NCBI GenBank assembly: GCA_009829735.1
Contig: CM020619.1
Coordinates: forward strand, 9,538,375-9,602,374
DNA length: 64,000 nucleotides
Reading direction: 5' to 3'
Origin: Pyropia yezoensis
Taxonomy: Eukaryota; Rhodophyta; Bangiophyceae; Bangiales; Bangiaceae
Shown here one piece after another: positions 36,740-47,029 of the stretch. How positions within the stretch are numbered: position 1 is the first letter of the stretch; each line of letters opens with the position of its first letter. The notes below the pieces were generated by a model. It searched no databases, had not been told where the DNA came from, and saw only the letters and a list, made by a program, of their open reading frames with translations. Both the position numbers and the translations under genes were made by a program.

Positions 36740-37690
36740 TCACGACTGCGCGCTCTTTGAGGCTCTCGCCTCATGCTCGAGCATCACACGAATCGCCTTC
36801 AAGGTACGCGTCTTGCCTCCACTGTCCACCTCATAGCGGACGCGAAACTGCTCACGACCGATGCCCTCCACGCTACCGCCCCCCAGCACCTTGCGCGCGA
36901 TGCGCGCGTGGTCATTCAGCTGCTTGCGCTCCGCGCGATCCAGCTTGATGGTTGGGTGCTTGTTCCCAACGAACGAACGGATGGGAAGCAGCCCATCCAA
37001 CCCATCCTCCCATGCGGTTAAAACGCCGTCGACCGTCGTCAGACCCTTCGGAAGGTTCTGGCGCGCAATAACCTTGTTTGGGGCCTCACGGTTTGCCCCA
37101 CCCCCAGACATGCCATGCGACTGAGCTGCGACAATAGGCAGACGTTGGGGGACGCCAGAAGGGGTGGCACGGGGCGCGTTGCCCACGAGAGATGGCATGG
37201 TGGGGCACGCCTCACGCGCGTGCTCGGCAGGCGCTGCATCGGTGGAGGGTGCCCCGCGCAGGTGGTTGACAGGCGGTGACTCGGATGCAGGCCCTCTATC
37301 CGACGGCGCTGGAGCACAACCGGTCGAGAATCCAGTCGTGTCACGTTGCCCGTCACCGTCAATCAAGTGGTTCATCTTCGCGGCGTTGCCAGGCGCAGCC
37401 AAGAACGTAGCGCGGAGCATGGAGTCCAGCCAGTCGTCCATGGCGCCATCCGGCGGGGCCCTGCTCTGGTCAACGTAAAGGGCAACGTCGGCGTCCGTCA
37501 GGGGTGCGCGTAAGTAGACCCGGGCCGCTGCGACGTCGTCCAGATGGCTGCCTTGTCCGGGAGACCACATGCTGATCGCGTGTCGTGTGGCCAATACAGG
37601 GGCGGGCGTGTCCCCAAAGGGATTGACAAAATGGAAGGTGAGCGTCGGGAGCGAGAGAAGTGGCGTCGCGCCAAGTGGGGGTGATTCCAG
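36740..37690 (-). CDS. Protein with GCR1_C-like C-terminal domain, possible Crypton partner
   Basis: A minus-strand open frame that is open from 37,963, though residues before about 37,690 are read from inverted-repeat sequence and are doubtful. The middle contains VYLRAPLTDADVALYVDQSR. The C-terminal block TTVDGVLTAWEDGLDGLLPI ... NKHPTIKLDRAERKQLNDHA ... IARKVL resembles the W-x-E-W-x-x-G ... P-x-I ... pattern of the GCR1_C DNA-binding domain, which is often found in Crypton-type proteins and derived transcription factors. The stop is at about 36,740. It lies divergent to the tyrosine recombinase gene across a palindrome. The resemblance is by eye and moderate, so an unrelated host protein is possible. 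Confidence 0.4.
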   Translation of the reverse strand: MESPPLGATPLLSLPTLTFHFVNPFGDTPAPVLATRHAISMWSPGQGSHLDDVAAARVYLRAPLTDADVALYVDQSRAPPDGAMDDWLDSMLRATFLAAPGNAAKMNHLIDGDGQRDTTGFSTGCAPAPSDRGPASESPPVNHLRGAPSTDAAPAEHAREACPTMPSLVGNAPRATPSGVPQRLPIVAAQSHGMSGGGANREAPNKVIARQNLPKGLTTVDGVLTAWEDGLDGLLPIRSFVGNKHPTIKLDRAERKQLNDHARIARKVLGGGSVEGIGREQFRVRYEVDSGGKTRTLKAIRVMLEHEARASKSAQS

Positions 37691-37815
37691 TTGAGGTGCA
37701 CCGCCGCCGCCAAGGCAGAAGAAGCGAGACACACTCGAGGCAGTCGGGCGTGCTCGCAGCTCACTCGGCACGTCGACAGCGGCTGTGGCGGCGGCGAGCC
37801 AGCGACGGCCACACG

Positions 37816-38213
37816 ACAGCGGCTGCGTCGGCGGCGAGCCAGCGGCAGCCAGCCGTCGCAGGCCAGGGTAGTGGGGCAGCGGGGGTCGAAGGCCGGCGGC
37901 AGAGGCAGCGGTGGAGTGGCGGCCAGCCGGCGGCAGCGGGCCCCCCTCGGTCCAGCACCCCAACCCCCTTACCGGCGGGGCACACGTGTGCAGCGAGAGC
38001 TAATTTTGTGCTACTTACGAACCCATGGACTGACACGTCCATTACCCCCGTGCCACGAAAGGGGTGGTGACCCCCCCCGTCCGCGCGCCGGGCACCCGAC
38101 CTCGCCAGGCTAGGCCCCTTCCCCCCCCCCCGCCCCCGCCACCTCGCCCCTCTCCCCCGTCCCCCGCTTCACGTCACCCCGCCCGCCGCCACTCTCGCTG
38201 CCGCCGCTGTACA
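37816..38213 (+). repeat. Left arm of foldback inverted repeat
   Basis: Pairs with 38,495-38,892 in inverted orientation (coordinates sum to 76,708) over about 398 bp with high identity. The arm includes a CACACGTGTG palindrome and an internal ATGGAC...GTCCAT near-palindrome (38,023-38,042). The 281-bp centre is unique. Confidence 0.85.
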
Positions 38214-38494
38214 TCGCAGCCGCCAGCTGCGGTCGCCGCGGGCGGTCGCCCACGCTCCAGCTGACGCTGCTGCTGAGGCCGCCGTTGCCGCCGTCGGCGC
38301 GCATAAAATGGCGGCTGTTCTTTCCGTCGTGGCCAGCGGCGACTGTGGCGAGACTGGGGGCGACAGGGCGAAGAGGCAGCGACGGCGGCAGTGGGGGCCG
38401 CAACCGGCGGCGCACCCGAAACTTTCGGAACCTGACAACGGTGGCATGGGACACAGCACGTACGACGAGTTGCGGCAGAAGGTAGTGGCCGAGA

Positions 38495-38892
38495 TGGGCG
38501 GCGGCGGCGGCGAGAGTGGCGGTGGCCGGGGTGACGTGAAGCGGGAGACGGGGGAGAGGGGCGAGGTGGCGGGGGCGGGGGGGGGGGAAGGGGCCTAGCC
38601 TGGCGAGGTCGGGTGCCCGGCGCGCGGACGGGGGGGGTCACCACCCCTTTCGTGGCACGGGGGTAATGGACGTGTCAGTCCATGGGTTCGTAAGTAGCAC
38701 AAAATTAGCTCTCGCTGCACACGTGTGCCCCGCCGGTAAGGGGGTTGGGGTGCTGGACCGAGGGGGGCCCGCTGCCGCCGGCTGGCCGCCACTCCACCGC
38801 TGCCTCTGCCGCCGGCCTTCGACCCCCGCTGCCCCACTACCCTCGCCTGCGACGGCTGGCTGCCGCTGGCTCGCCGCCGACGCAGCCGCTGT
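38495..38892 (-). repeat. Right arm of foldback inverted repeat
   Basis: Inverted partner of 37,816-38,213. Identity fades just inside 38,495 and stops outside 38,892. Together the arms can form a long hairpin between the GCR1_C-like gene and the recombinase gene. Confidence 0.85.
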
Positions 38893-39107
38893 CTTTTGGC
38901 CGCCGCTTTCTGGCTGGCTGCCACCCCCGCCGACCACATCGCCGAGGAGGGCAGGCTGACGTGTAGCGAGATGGACGCCGGCAGCGGAAGGTGGCAGCAT
39001 TGACCGGTGCTGTGAGCAAGAGCGTGGCCATCGATGAGCCTGTGTCGACCTCTGCAGTCTCCCTCGCCGCAAAGGCCACGACGAAAAAAATCGCGTATGC
39101 CCGATAA

Positions 39108-40260
39108 GTGACTGGGAAGGACGGGTGGCTTGCGTGGACCGAGGCGCAGGGAGTATCTAGCACGGGATTGGACGAGCGCGCGGCGGACCGCGTGGCGCAG
39201 TTTCTCTACTTTTGCACCTGCGCCTTTTCCCTGGGCGTGTCGACTGCTGGTCAGGTGCTCGCCGCCGTTGGGCAGTACTATGATGAAGCGACCAGCTGCG
39301 GAAAAGGGACATGGGCTGTCATCGCGAGAGAGGGGGAGGCGAGCTCGACGGCCGGCAACCCGGTGCACTCAACCGCGGTGAAGGACATGCGACGCGCCAC
39401 AAGCAGTCCAAGGCCCGCGCTGGTGAGGGCGAGGTTGACTCGGTGGACGTGATTGAGCCTGTGCATATCCGTACTTTTTTTTCGCGCCATTTCTCTGGTC
39501 GTCCTTTGAGTGCGTGCGATCCTGACGCCGTCATGCTTCATGCCGCGGTGTTAATGGGAATGTGCTTGATGCTGCGGTTCAACGAGCTGTCATCATTGAC
39601 CATGGAGCATCTCGGACGCTCGGAGGGGCACTTTACCCTCAGTATTCCGACCGGGACGAAGACCCAGCACCGGAAGCAGAAGTACGAGCTAACGCCGTGG
39701 CCGACGTGCATCCAGCTTGACCCTAGGTACGTTTTCGAGCACTCAATATTGCTGTCGTGTTGAGTGGTGCTCGCGGACTGCCAGAAGCGTTTCGGAACCC
39801 GGGCCGACCTGTGTCAACCATTGTGTCATTGTCCATTCTGACATGTCGGCATCTTCGGGTGTGTGCATTGTTTTTTGTTTTGTTTTGTCCGACGGCACAT
39901 GTAGATTGGATCCTGTGCTCGCGTTTGCGACCTGGATGCGGCTGCGCGGGGCAGCGGACGGGTACATCTTCTGCGACCTGAAGCAGATTGGCGGGCGCTG
40001 GCGACTGTACCAGACAGAGCCCATGAGCTCTAACAACCTTGTCTTCTTGCTGCGCAAGCTGTACGCGCCGTGTGGGGTGCTCGACGCCCATGAGTTGGCC
40101 ACCCACACGGCGAAGCGGTCGGGCGTCCAGTTCTACGAGGCGATCCAGCAGATTCCTGCCTGGATAATGGACAAGGGCGGCTGGACGGACCCCGCGTCCT
40201 TCATGCGATACAGGGGCTTATGCAACAGATTGGAGCAGCGCACGGCATACTCGACGAAGG
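39108..40260 (+). CDS. Crypton-like tyrosine recombinase, spliced
   Basis: Exon 1 runs to 39,726 and exon 2 starts at 39,905. The 178-bp intron (39,727-39,904) begins GTACGTTTTC, ends ACATGTAG and keeps frame (phase 2). Catalytic pattern: Arg in LMLRFNELSSLTMEHL (about 39,570), HTAKR as the H-x-x-K/R box (about 40,110), Trp of DKGGW (about 40,180) and Tyr of FMRYRG (about 40,206). This is a tyrosine-recombinase fold, which cuts and rejoins DNA through a 3'-phosphotyrosine. No reverse transcriptase accompanies it, favouring a Crypton over a DIRS/Ngaro element. The reading frame shifts once near 39.39 kb, so the gene is probably damaged there. The 3' end is unclear, since the frame runs into the next gene's GC-rich region. 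Confidence 0.65.
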
Positions 40261-40399
40261 CCTCTTGGTGGATGTGCGTGGCTTCTTACGCCGGCGGCGG
40301 CGGCCGCAGCCGGCGCCGCGGCTGGCGGCGGTGCGTTGCGGGGCTGGGCGGCAGCGGCGCCGGCGGCGGGCTGGCCGCGGGCGCCCCCCCCCCCCCCCC

Positions 40400-41945
40400 C
40401 GCGCTCTCTCCCCCCGACGACTCGCTCCACGACGAGGCGCGCGGCATCGCGCGCCTGTCGGCAGTGCTGTCCCGGCCCGCCGCCGCCGCCTCCGCCGCCG
40501 CCGCCGCCGACGAGCCGCTCGGTCGGGTGTGGGCGGCGTTTGCCGCGTCGCGGGCGGGCGTGGCGCGCGCGGCGGCGGCGCTGCTCGAGGCCCCCGCCCG
40601 GTCGCTGCGGGCGGTGGATGGGTTGGCGGCGGTGGGTGGGGGGGGCGGGGGGGGGGGGGGCACGCCGGCGCGGTCGGCTTTGTCGGCGGCGCGGGGGGCG
40701 CGGCCGCGGCGGCGGGGTGGGCGGCGGCGGTGGGGAGGGGAGGGGGGGGCGCGGCCGGGGTAGTGCCAGGGGTGGCGCTGGGCGACCGGGTGGCCGCGGC
40801 GGGCGGGGTGCCGGTGAAGGCGGCGGCGGTGGGGGGGGGGGGGGTTGCCGCCGCTGCTGGTGGGTGATGTGGCGGTGGTGGCGGCGTTGGTGGGGGTGGT
40901 TGTGGCGCCGCCGACACCGGCCGTGCGGCCGCGTACACCGACGCGCTGGCGGTCTTTGACGTGCACGCCGAGGCGGCGGTGGTGTTCGCCTGCACGGGCG
41001 GCGCGGCCGTCCTCGTCCGCCTCGTCGAGGCGGTCGACGTAGCGGCGCCGCCGCGGCCGATCCCGGGCGGCTGGAGGGATGGCGGCGGGGGGCGGCGCGG
41101 TGGCGGCGTCACCGATGGCGCCGGCGGCGGTAGCGGCGGCGGGGAGTCGGCCGAGCTGGCGGCGGCGGCGGCGGCGGCAGCGGCGGTGGCGGCGCTGCGG
41201 GCGGCCGCGACGGCGATGGCTGCGCGTGGCCGCCTGCGGCGGCAGACGCGGCCGCCGCGCTCGCGCACGCGGCCGGCGCGGCGCTCGCGGCGCTCGCCCC
41301 CCCCCCCCACCTCGGTCCCGCCGTCGCCGCGGCGGTCGCGCCCGCCGCGGCCGGCGCCGTCGACCCGCCGCAGCTGCTGGCGGAGCTCGCGAAGGCGCCG
41401 CCGTCGCGAACGACGCGCAGCGGGGGGGGAAGGGGGCGGCGGCTCAGCCGGCGGCGGCGGCGGCGGCGCCAGTGTGGGGGGGGGGGGGTTGGGCGCGCTT
41501 GCTTCAGCCGCGGATGGGCTTCGGCGAGTGGTAGCGACGTGTGGGGGGTGGGGGGGGACGGTGGGCGGGGTGGGGGTGGACGGGGGGGGGGTTGGCCGTC
41601 GGGGGGGGGGGGGGGCCCCCGCCCGGGGCGGGGGGGGGGGTTTCGGCGCATGGCGGGGACGCGCCGCCCGCGGAGGTGGTTGCCGCCGCGGGCGGCTGCC
41701 TGCTCTTCTCCCCGGCAGCTGCCGGCACGTGCGGTGCCGCCGCGGCCGCCGCCGCTGAGGCCTTTTCCTCTACCGTCGCCGCCGCTGCGGATTGCGGCAA
41801 GAGCGGCAGCGGCGGCCGCCGCGGTGCCGCCGACGATGTCGCCGCCGCCGCCGCCGCTGTCGTCGCGGCCGGCGGCGGCGGCGGCGACGCGGCCGCTGGG
41901 GTGTGGATGGGGAGGGGGGTAGGGCGGCAGCTGTGGGGAGTGTGA
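40400..41945 (+). CDS. Unidentified Ala-rich host gene, several coding-like blocks
   Basis: Plus-strand blocks with non-random, GC3-rich coding character: 40,410-40,640 (contains SLHDEARGIARLSAVLSRPA and EPLGRVWAAFAASRAGVARA); 40,925-41,215 (AAYTDALAVFDVHAEAAVVF, TGGAAVLVRLVEAVDVAAPP); 41,225-41,415 (DPPQLLAELAKAPPS); 41,650-41,945 (APPAEVVAAAGGCLLFSPAA). Long G runs separate them and either lie in introns or cause frame slips. I could not settle the exon joins and do not recognise the family. The gene converges on SPC25, with 3' ends within about 300 bp. Codon style matches SPC25, suggesting a host gene. The block at 41,650 could instead belong to a different transcript. Confidence 0.4.
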
Positions 41946-42255
41946 GGTTAGGGGGGGGGCTGGAGGTGGGGGCTGGGGGTACTGGGAGGCGAGGAGGGGG
42001 AGGGAGGGGGGGACCAGTCGGGAACGTAGGGGGGCGGCGGCCAAGTTCTCGTTCTATTTTTTTGCCCGAGCGGGTACCGGGGGAGAAGGGGCAGCCGACG
42101 CCTCTTGCGTCGCGGGGCGGCATCGTCCGCAGCGGCACAGGGGTGCCTAGCGGGGGACGAGACCGTGAGGGGGTGGGGCTGGAGCGGCAGCCAGCCGCCG
42201 AGGCCGGCGCGCCCCCCCCGCGCCCCCCCCGCTCCTCCCACCCCCCCCCCCCACC

Positions 42256-42744
42256 TCAGCCCGCGGCGGGCGGCGGCGACAGCGGCGACCCCGCGGCGGC
42301 GGCGGCGACAAGCGCGGCGCGGACGGCGAGGAGGACCGCGGCCACGTCCGCGTCGGCGGCGAGGCGCGCGGCGAGCACCGGCAGCGCCGGCACCCGCGGC
42401 TCGCAGTGGGTGACTGCCGGGGGGAGGGACGGGGGGAGGGTGCAGTGAGGACGGGCAAGCGGGGGATTGGGGGGGGGGGGGAAATGACGCACTCATGGAC
42501 CCGGGCGGGTATTAGGGTCGGCGGGTGGGGGTGCCGCGGCGGGGGTGGGGGGCGGGGCGGGCCCGCCCCCGCCGCCGCCGCCCGCCGCTGGCGGCTGCGG
42601 CCGCGGCGGCGGGTGGCCACGCGGCGCGCGTACCCGTCTCCGCCCCCGGGACCCCCCGGTCGGCCACCTCAACAGCTTTCCACCCCCCCCCCCCTCGACG
42701 GTCCCCCTCCCCCTTCCCTCCCCCCCCGGTGTGCCTGAGCGCAC

Positions 42745-42776
<32 letters not shown>

Positions 42777-43464
42777 GACGAACCCCGCAGCGCCGCGTCA
42801 AAGCCGACCGTCGCGACCGCCGCCGGCGCCCGTGGGTCCACGTACGTAAACCGAAAAACGAGCGCCGCCGCAGCCGCCGCGTTGCCGACCGCCACGCCCA
42901 GCAACGCCGCGTAGTGGTCGGCGCGGCGGGCCGCCGCCGCCTCAATCGCGTCGGTCTCTGGGTGGGAGGGGGCGGTTGCGGAGGGGGGGAGGAAGCAGAG
43001 GGGGTGATGACAGAGGGCGGAGGGAGGGGTGGGGTGTGTCAGTCGATGCGGCAACCAGACGGAGGGGTGGGGGGCGTCGGACGGTGGCGCTCACTTGCCG
43101 CGGCGGCTGGGGCGCGGCAGTGCGCGCGCGGTGCGCCGCCCGCCCACCCAGGCCATCACAGCCCCCAGGAGCGCCCAAACCCACCCACCAACAGAACAGA
43201 TAACGGGGAGGCGCTCCCCTTCACCCGGTCCGGAAGCCCCCCCGCCCTCCCCTCATCACCTTCCCCCCCCCACCCCCACCCTCCGTCCAACGTACCCCGC
43301 TCGTACGCTTTGGCGTCCGCCTCGGCCGCTTCCTCCCGCAGCCGCGTCGCGGCCGTCGCGGCCGCTGCCGCCGCGGCCTTGACTGGCAACACCGCCCGCC
43401 CCTCCCGCACGGCCCGCAGCTCCTCCGCCTCCGCCGCCCGCATCGCGGCCAGCAACGCCGCCGC

Positions 43465-43512
<48 letters not shown>

Positions 43513-43833
43513 GGACCGGAGGTGGCTTCCCCCGTCCGCCACCGCTGCCGCCACCGCCGCGTCCACCGCATCTCCACGAAAGGCGGCAGCGGCGGTGGTG
43601 GCGGCGGCGGCGGTGGTGGCGGCGGCCCAGGCGGTGGCGTTGGCGCCCACGGCGGCGGCGGGGGCGGCGGGAAGGGCGGCAGCGGCGGCGGCGCCCAAGG
43701 CTGGGGTCGAAAACGCGGTGGCGGTAGCGTGTACGCTAGGTGAGGGGCAGAGGTGGACGAGGGCATAGGAACGACTTGAGACAGCATTTCCTCCAGACTT
43801 ATGAGGCATGACGGCATACGCAGTAGTACCCAC
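42256..43833 (-). CDS. SPC25: Kinetochore protein Spc25 homologue (NDC80 complex)
   Basis: Three exons on the minus strand: up to 43,833 to 43,296; 42,957-42,784; 42,413-42,256. Intron 1 (338 bp) starts GTACGTTGG and ends CCACCCAG; intron 2 (370 bp) starts GTTCGT and ends CCGGCAG. Both joins keep frame. Exon 1 encodes an Ala-rich N-terminus and a helical coiled-coil-like stretch (AMRAAEAEELRAVREGRAVL, LREEAAEADAKAYER). Exons 2-3 give the globular RWD domain: DHYAALLGVAVGN, VFRFTYVDPRAPAAV, then VTHCEPRVPALPVLAARLAA and VLLAVRAALV, matching the LGL ... FxFTxIDP ... CxPxL ... VRKAF pattern of Spc25. Spc25 dimerises with Spc24 to anchor the NDC80 complex at kinetochores. The start codon is uncertain. 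It is the clearest host gene here. Confidence 0.72.
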
Positions 43834-43985
43834 TTACACAAACCTTAGTAGAGGAACTATTCAGCGTCTAATGTGTCCAATATTTCCTTAGTATCTGGGG
43901 GGACCGCTTGAGCTGGGGGGACCGCGGGGGACCACCCCCAGAGACGCAATTTGGGGGGGTTGCGGTCCCCCCATGCCGGATGAGG

Positions 43986-45042
43986 GTGGATTATCGAGTC
44001 CAGTTGAGTCTCGGTTCGCCTCCGGGAGTCCACCTGAGGGGTAACCACGATCCTCAGGGGTATCAACCGGGGGCATGGGCGCGAGCCCATCGCCGACCAA
44101 CGGAGGTCCGCCGTCCTCCGAAAGCCTAGTTGCCGACGTCTCCAAGCCAAAATTGGCTCCAACCGGAGTGGAACCCGCGGGGACAATCCTCTCACCTTGA
44201 GACGTTCCCTTTGAGTGTACCACACGGTGGCCAGACTTCGGCCCACCAACATCAGAAGTGTCACCCGAATGAACTCCCGACTGAGTCGGGGTGGCCTGTT
44301 GCCCGCCCACACTCCCAGTCCTGCTGGCTTGCGGGACGTCTAGGCCCTCTGCGACCCCAGGTACACCTACCTGTGTCTCACCAGTATTCAAAGGCACTGA
44401 GGTACGTGCGTCACCCGTGTACTCCCCAGACGACGGGGGGTCCGAACCGGCCATGTTGGCTAACGATCCGTATGACACGGTCCAAGTCCACCGTTTCTCT
44501 GAGACAGAGGGCCCCCGGCACCCGAGTGCACCCGGAGGTAAAGTTTACCTCTGTCCCCTCCTGCTCCACCAAATGTGGCAAAAACCACTCGCACACGCGA
44601 CATTCAAGTTGGGGCGGTGCGCAAGGGCTGCCTCCCGTGTCGGGGGAACCGGAAGAAGTGCAAGTCGCACACACTCTGTCCCTGTTGTGGGGCAATCCCC
44701 CTACTGACAAACAAGAAGGTGGTGTGTGGGCCAACAGTTTCTTGGTCGGGACAGGGAAGCAAGGCCAAGCCCCGCTGTCCCTCCCCTTATCCCCCCAGGG
44801 TCCCCTCAGAATCTCGCCACTCAGAATCTCCCACCCCAGCACCTGCCCACCGGGCCACACGAAAATTCAAGACGATAAATGCAGAAAACCCTCAAATCCA
44901 AGTTGGATTTACTACTAAGCTAACTATCCCAAACTTAGGGAATATGGACCCATATGCAGGGGCAGTAACGGGTCAGGCTAGTGGCCTGCCGCCCCTTGCA
45001 TGGCACGTGTTGCCCCCATACCTGGGGGTCAATACTGCCACA
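43986..45042 (-). mobile_element. Truncated relative of element E (5' LTR plus gag start)
   Basis: The LTR at 44,574-45,042 (TGTGGCA...TGCCACA) is followed on the minus strand by leader and the N-terminal gag region homologous to element E. Homology stops near 43,986, about 150 bp from the presumed SPC25 start. It is more diverged from the two E LTRs than they are from each other, so it is older. It is a remnant lacking pol. An 11-bp inverted pair GGGGGGACCGC/GCGGTCCCCCC at about 43,914-43,973 lies just beyond its end. Confidence 0.85.
44574..45042 (-). repeat. LTR of the truncated E relative
   Basis: Third copy of the 470-bp E LTR, with intact TGTGGCA/TGCCACA termini. Confidence 0.9.
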
Positions 45043-45929
45043 ACCGAGACCTGCGTTGTGCGGGGTAACATGACATCAACATAAGTGGACTACTGGTTCG
45101 TGGCCCCTTTACATCGCGGGTGTACCGGATTAGGAACGATAACAAGCATGACAGGGACCCCAATGATCCCGTCCACGAAGATCAAGGCGTCGATTGAGCC
45201 AAAGATAGTGGGCAATCGATGAGAAAAAAGGCAGTCTATTCAAGTCTTCGACAATCGAACAGGTCGATGACGTGCAACGCAACCAGAGACACAGACGAGA
45301 TGAGGCGCTCCCCACGCGTGGGCGTGTCGAGACGGAGACACTTTGAGCCGTGTCGGTTGGCCTGGGCCCCTCTTGGCCTGCCCTATGGCACACCGACGGC
45401 ATCGTGTCATGCCTGAGAGCTCGACAGGACAGTTAGATCGCGATCTAGCCTATTAGTGATAATTGGGCATGATAGAGCCGTGACATACAGCTCTCTAGCC
45501 AGCCAATGCCTCGTGCTTCGTCTTCATGGCCCACTTTAGAGCCCCCATGGCGGCCTGAAGGGCAAGGCTGCGGCGACTGAGGTCGCACGGCGTTGCCCTG
45601 GTGTCGAGAGCGCACTGTCACGAAGTCTCATTGGTTCACGGACTCGTGCTGTGGCACCGGAAAAAATTTCTGGGTGGATCGCCGAGGGCGGCCCATATAC
45701 CGTGCACGACCAACGAACTTTTTTTTGAATCTTGAGTCTTGATAACCGTCTAGATACCCCCTATAGTACAGCGTATCCGTCACTGATTGGCACATTCATG
45801 TCGAAATAGTACTTATTAGCATACAAATATACTGCATGTAGTTAATACTGTTTCTCGGAATTGAAAATGACGAGGCGGTCGGAGACATACCTGGAGCAAT
45901 ATAAAGAGCCTGGAGAAGCACTTTGGGCA
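45043..45929. other. Intergenic stretch, moderate GC
   Basis: No gene is supported. It contains a perfect 14-bp palindrome TAGATCGCGATCTA (about 45,434-45,447) and AT-richer sequence near 45,720-45,870. Base composition is clearly lower in GC than both neighbours. Confidence 0.5.
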
Positions 45930-46340
45930 GCTGTCAGCCCGCGGCAGCGGCAGCCCCGGTCTGGGAGCGGCCCGCTGACGGTCACGGTGGCGGCGGCGGC
46001 CGCGGTGGTACCAGCGGCGGCGACCGCCGCGGCGGGACCGGCGGCGATAGCGATGGAGGCGGCGGCGGCGGCGGCGGCGGCGGCGGCTGCGGTGGTAGCG
46101 GCGGCAGCGGCGATGGCGGCAGCGGCAAGCGGGCGAGCAGCAGCTGGGGGGCCCTGGCCAGCTGGCTGCAGTGCTGGCGGCGGCCGGCCGGGAGCGGTCT
46201 CGGCGGAGTCGCGGCTGCCAGCCGGGGGCGGTAGCGGCAGGGGGCCCGTCGTCAGCCGGCAGCGGCGGTGGCGGCAGGGGCGGCCTGCGGCGGCTAGCCA
46301 GTGGCCTTGGCGGCAGCGGGGGTGGCAGCGCCGACTCGGT
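45930..46340 (+). repeat. GGC/GCA triplet-rich low-complexity tract
   Basis: Runs of GGCGGC, with CAGCCGG motifs in the second half. The open frames reading poly-Gly/Ala are compositional. I see no domain. 46,341-46,624 holds no recognisable gene. Confidence 0.5.
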
Positions 46341-46624
46341 GGGCGTCAGGGTTCACGTCGGTGGCGACAGATTAGGGAACAGTAGGGGAGAATGGTCGAC
46401 TTGGTGTCGACAGAGTAGGGGTCAGGTGTGCATACAGTTGTGTTATGCCTCCGGAGTTGCTCAGGCAATTACAACATCGGAGGCTTTAGGCCTTCAACTG
46501 CATCTCTACAGTTGCAAAAAGCAACAAACCGGCTGGACAAAGCCGTCGACACGTAACAAAATTCTCAAACGACGTGGCACCCGCCCCGGTGCGTGCTAAG
46601 CACCGAAATCCATTGGCGAGAGAT

Positions 46625-46681
46625 GGGCGGCTCCTGGCCTGTCGTTAGAGGCGGTCACTAACGACAGGCCAGCAGCCGCCC
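46625..46681. other. Long hairpin: 24-bp arms, 9-nt loop
   Basis: 46,625-46,648 pairs with 46,658-46,681 with one mismatch; the loop is about 9 nt. The stem core is GGCCTGTCGTTAG/CTAACGACAGGCC. It sits about 330 bp outside the left end of the KDZ element. A transcript hairpin, a small-RNA precursor or a mobile-element end structure are all possible. Confidence 0.8.
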
Positions 46682-47010
46682 GTGGTGGGCGAGGCCCGAC
46701 TAGGATACCCAATGAGATACTTTGGTTACTTGAATTATCCGGTATCGTTTGTCGTGCATTGTCATGGGCCCCGAGGGCTGCCGTTCTGGTAGAACGGGTG
46801 CCCGATCGAAGATGCGCTCGATCTTCCGTTCTATGTCGATCTACTTTGTTCTTGTTGTCTCACTTACTAATGATGCCACGCACCAGCACAGCATCGATGC
46901 TGGTGCTGGCGAGCGGTCTGGCCGGCGCGTGTTGGGCCCAACACGGACATGCCCATGGGAAGGTGGTGGTGGTTGTACGGACGGGGTGGCCGCCCTCCCC
47001 CCGCAACATA
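46682..47010. other. Spacer left of the KDZ element
   Basis: No gene is supported. It includes a CAGCATCGATGCTG palindrome near 46,890. Confidence 0.4.
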
Positions 47011-47029
47011 GATAATAGCAGGGTACGAT
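47011..47029 (+). repeat. Left terminal inverted repeat of KDZ element
   Basis: GATAATAGCAGGGTACGAT, followed directly by CGTACCC, which makes a palindrome centred on GATC. Confidence 0.55.

Noticed and set aside
40260-40763. Recombinase frame reading on into Gly/Ala-rich sequence
   Set aside because: The sequence after the catalytic tyrosine changes to low-complexity GC-rich sequence belonging to the next gene; the long frame is probably not one protein.
41650-41945. Resemblance of GGCLLFSPAAAGT to a MurD-type ligase segment
   Set aside because: Too short, and no ATP-binding or other MurD blocks are visible around it.
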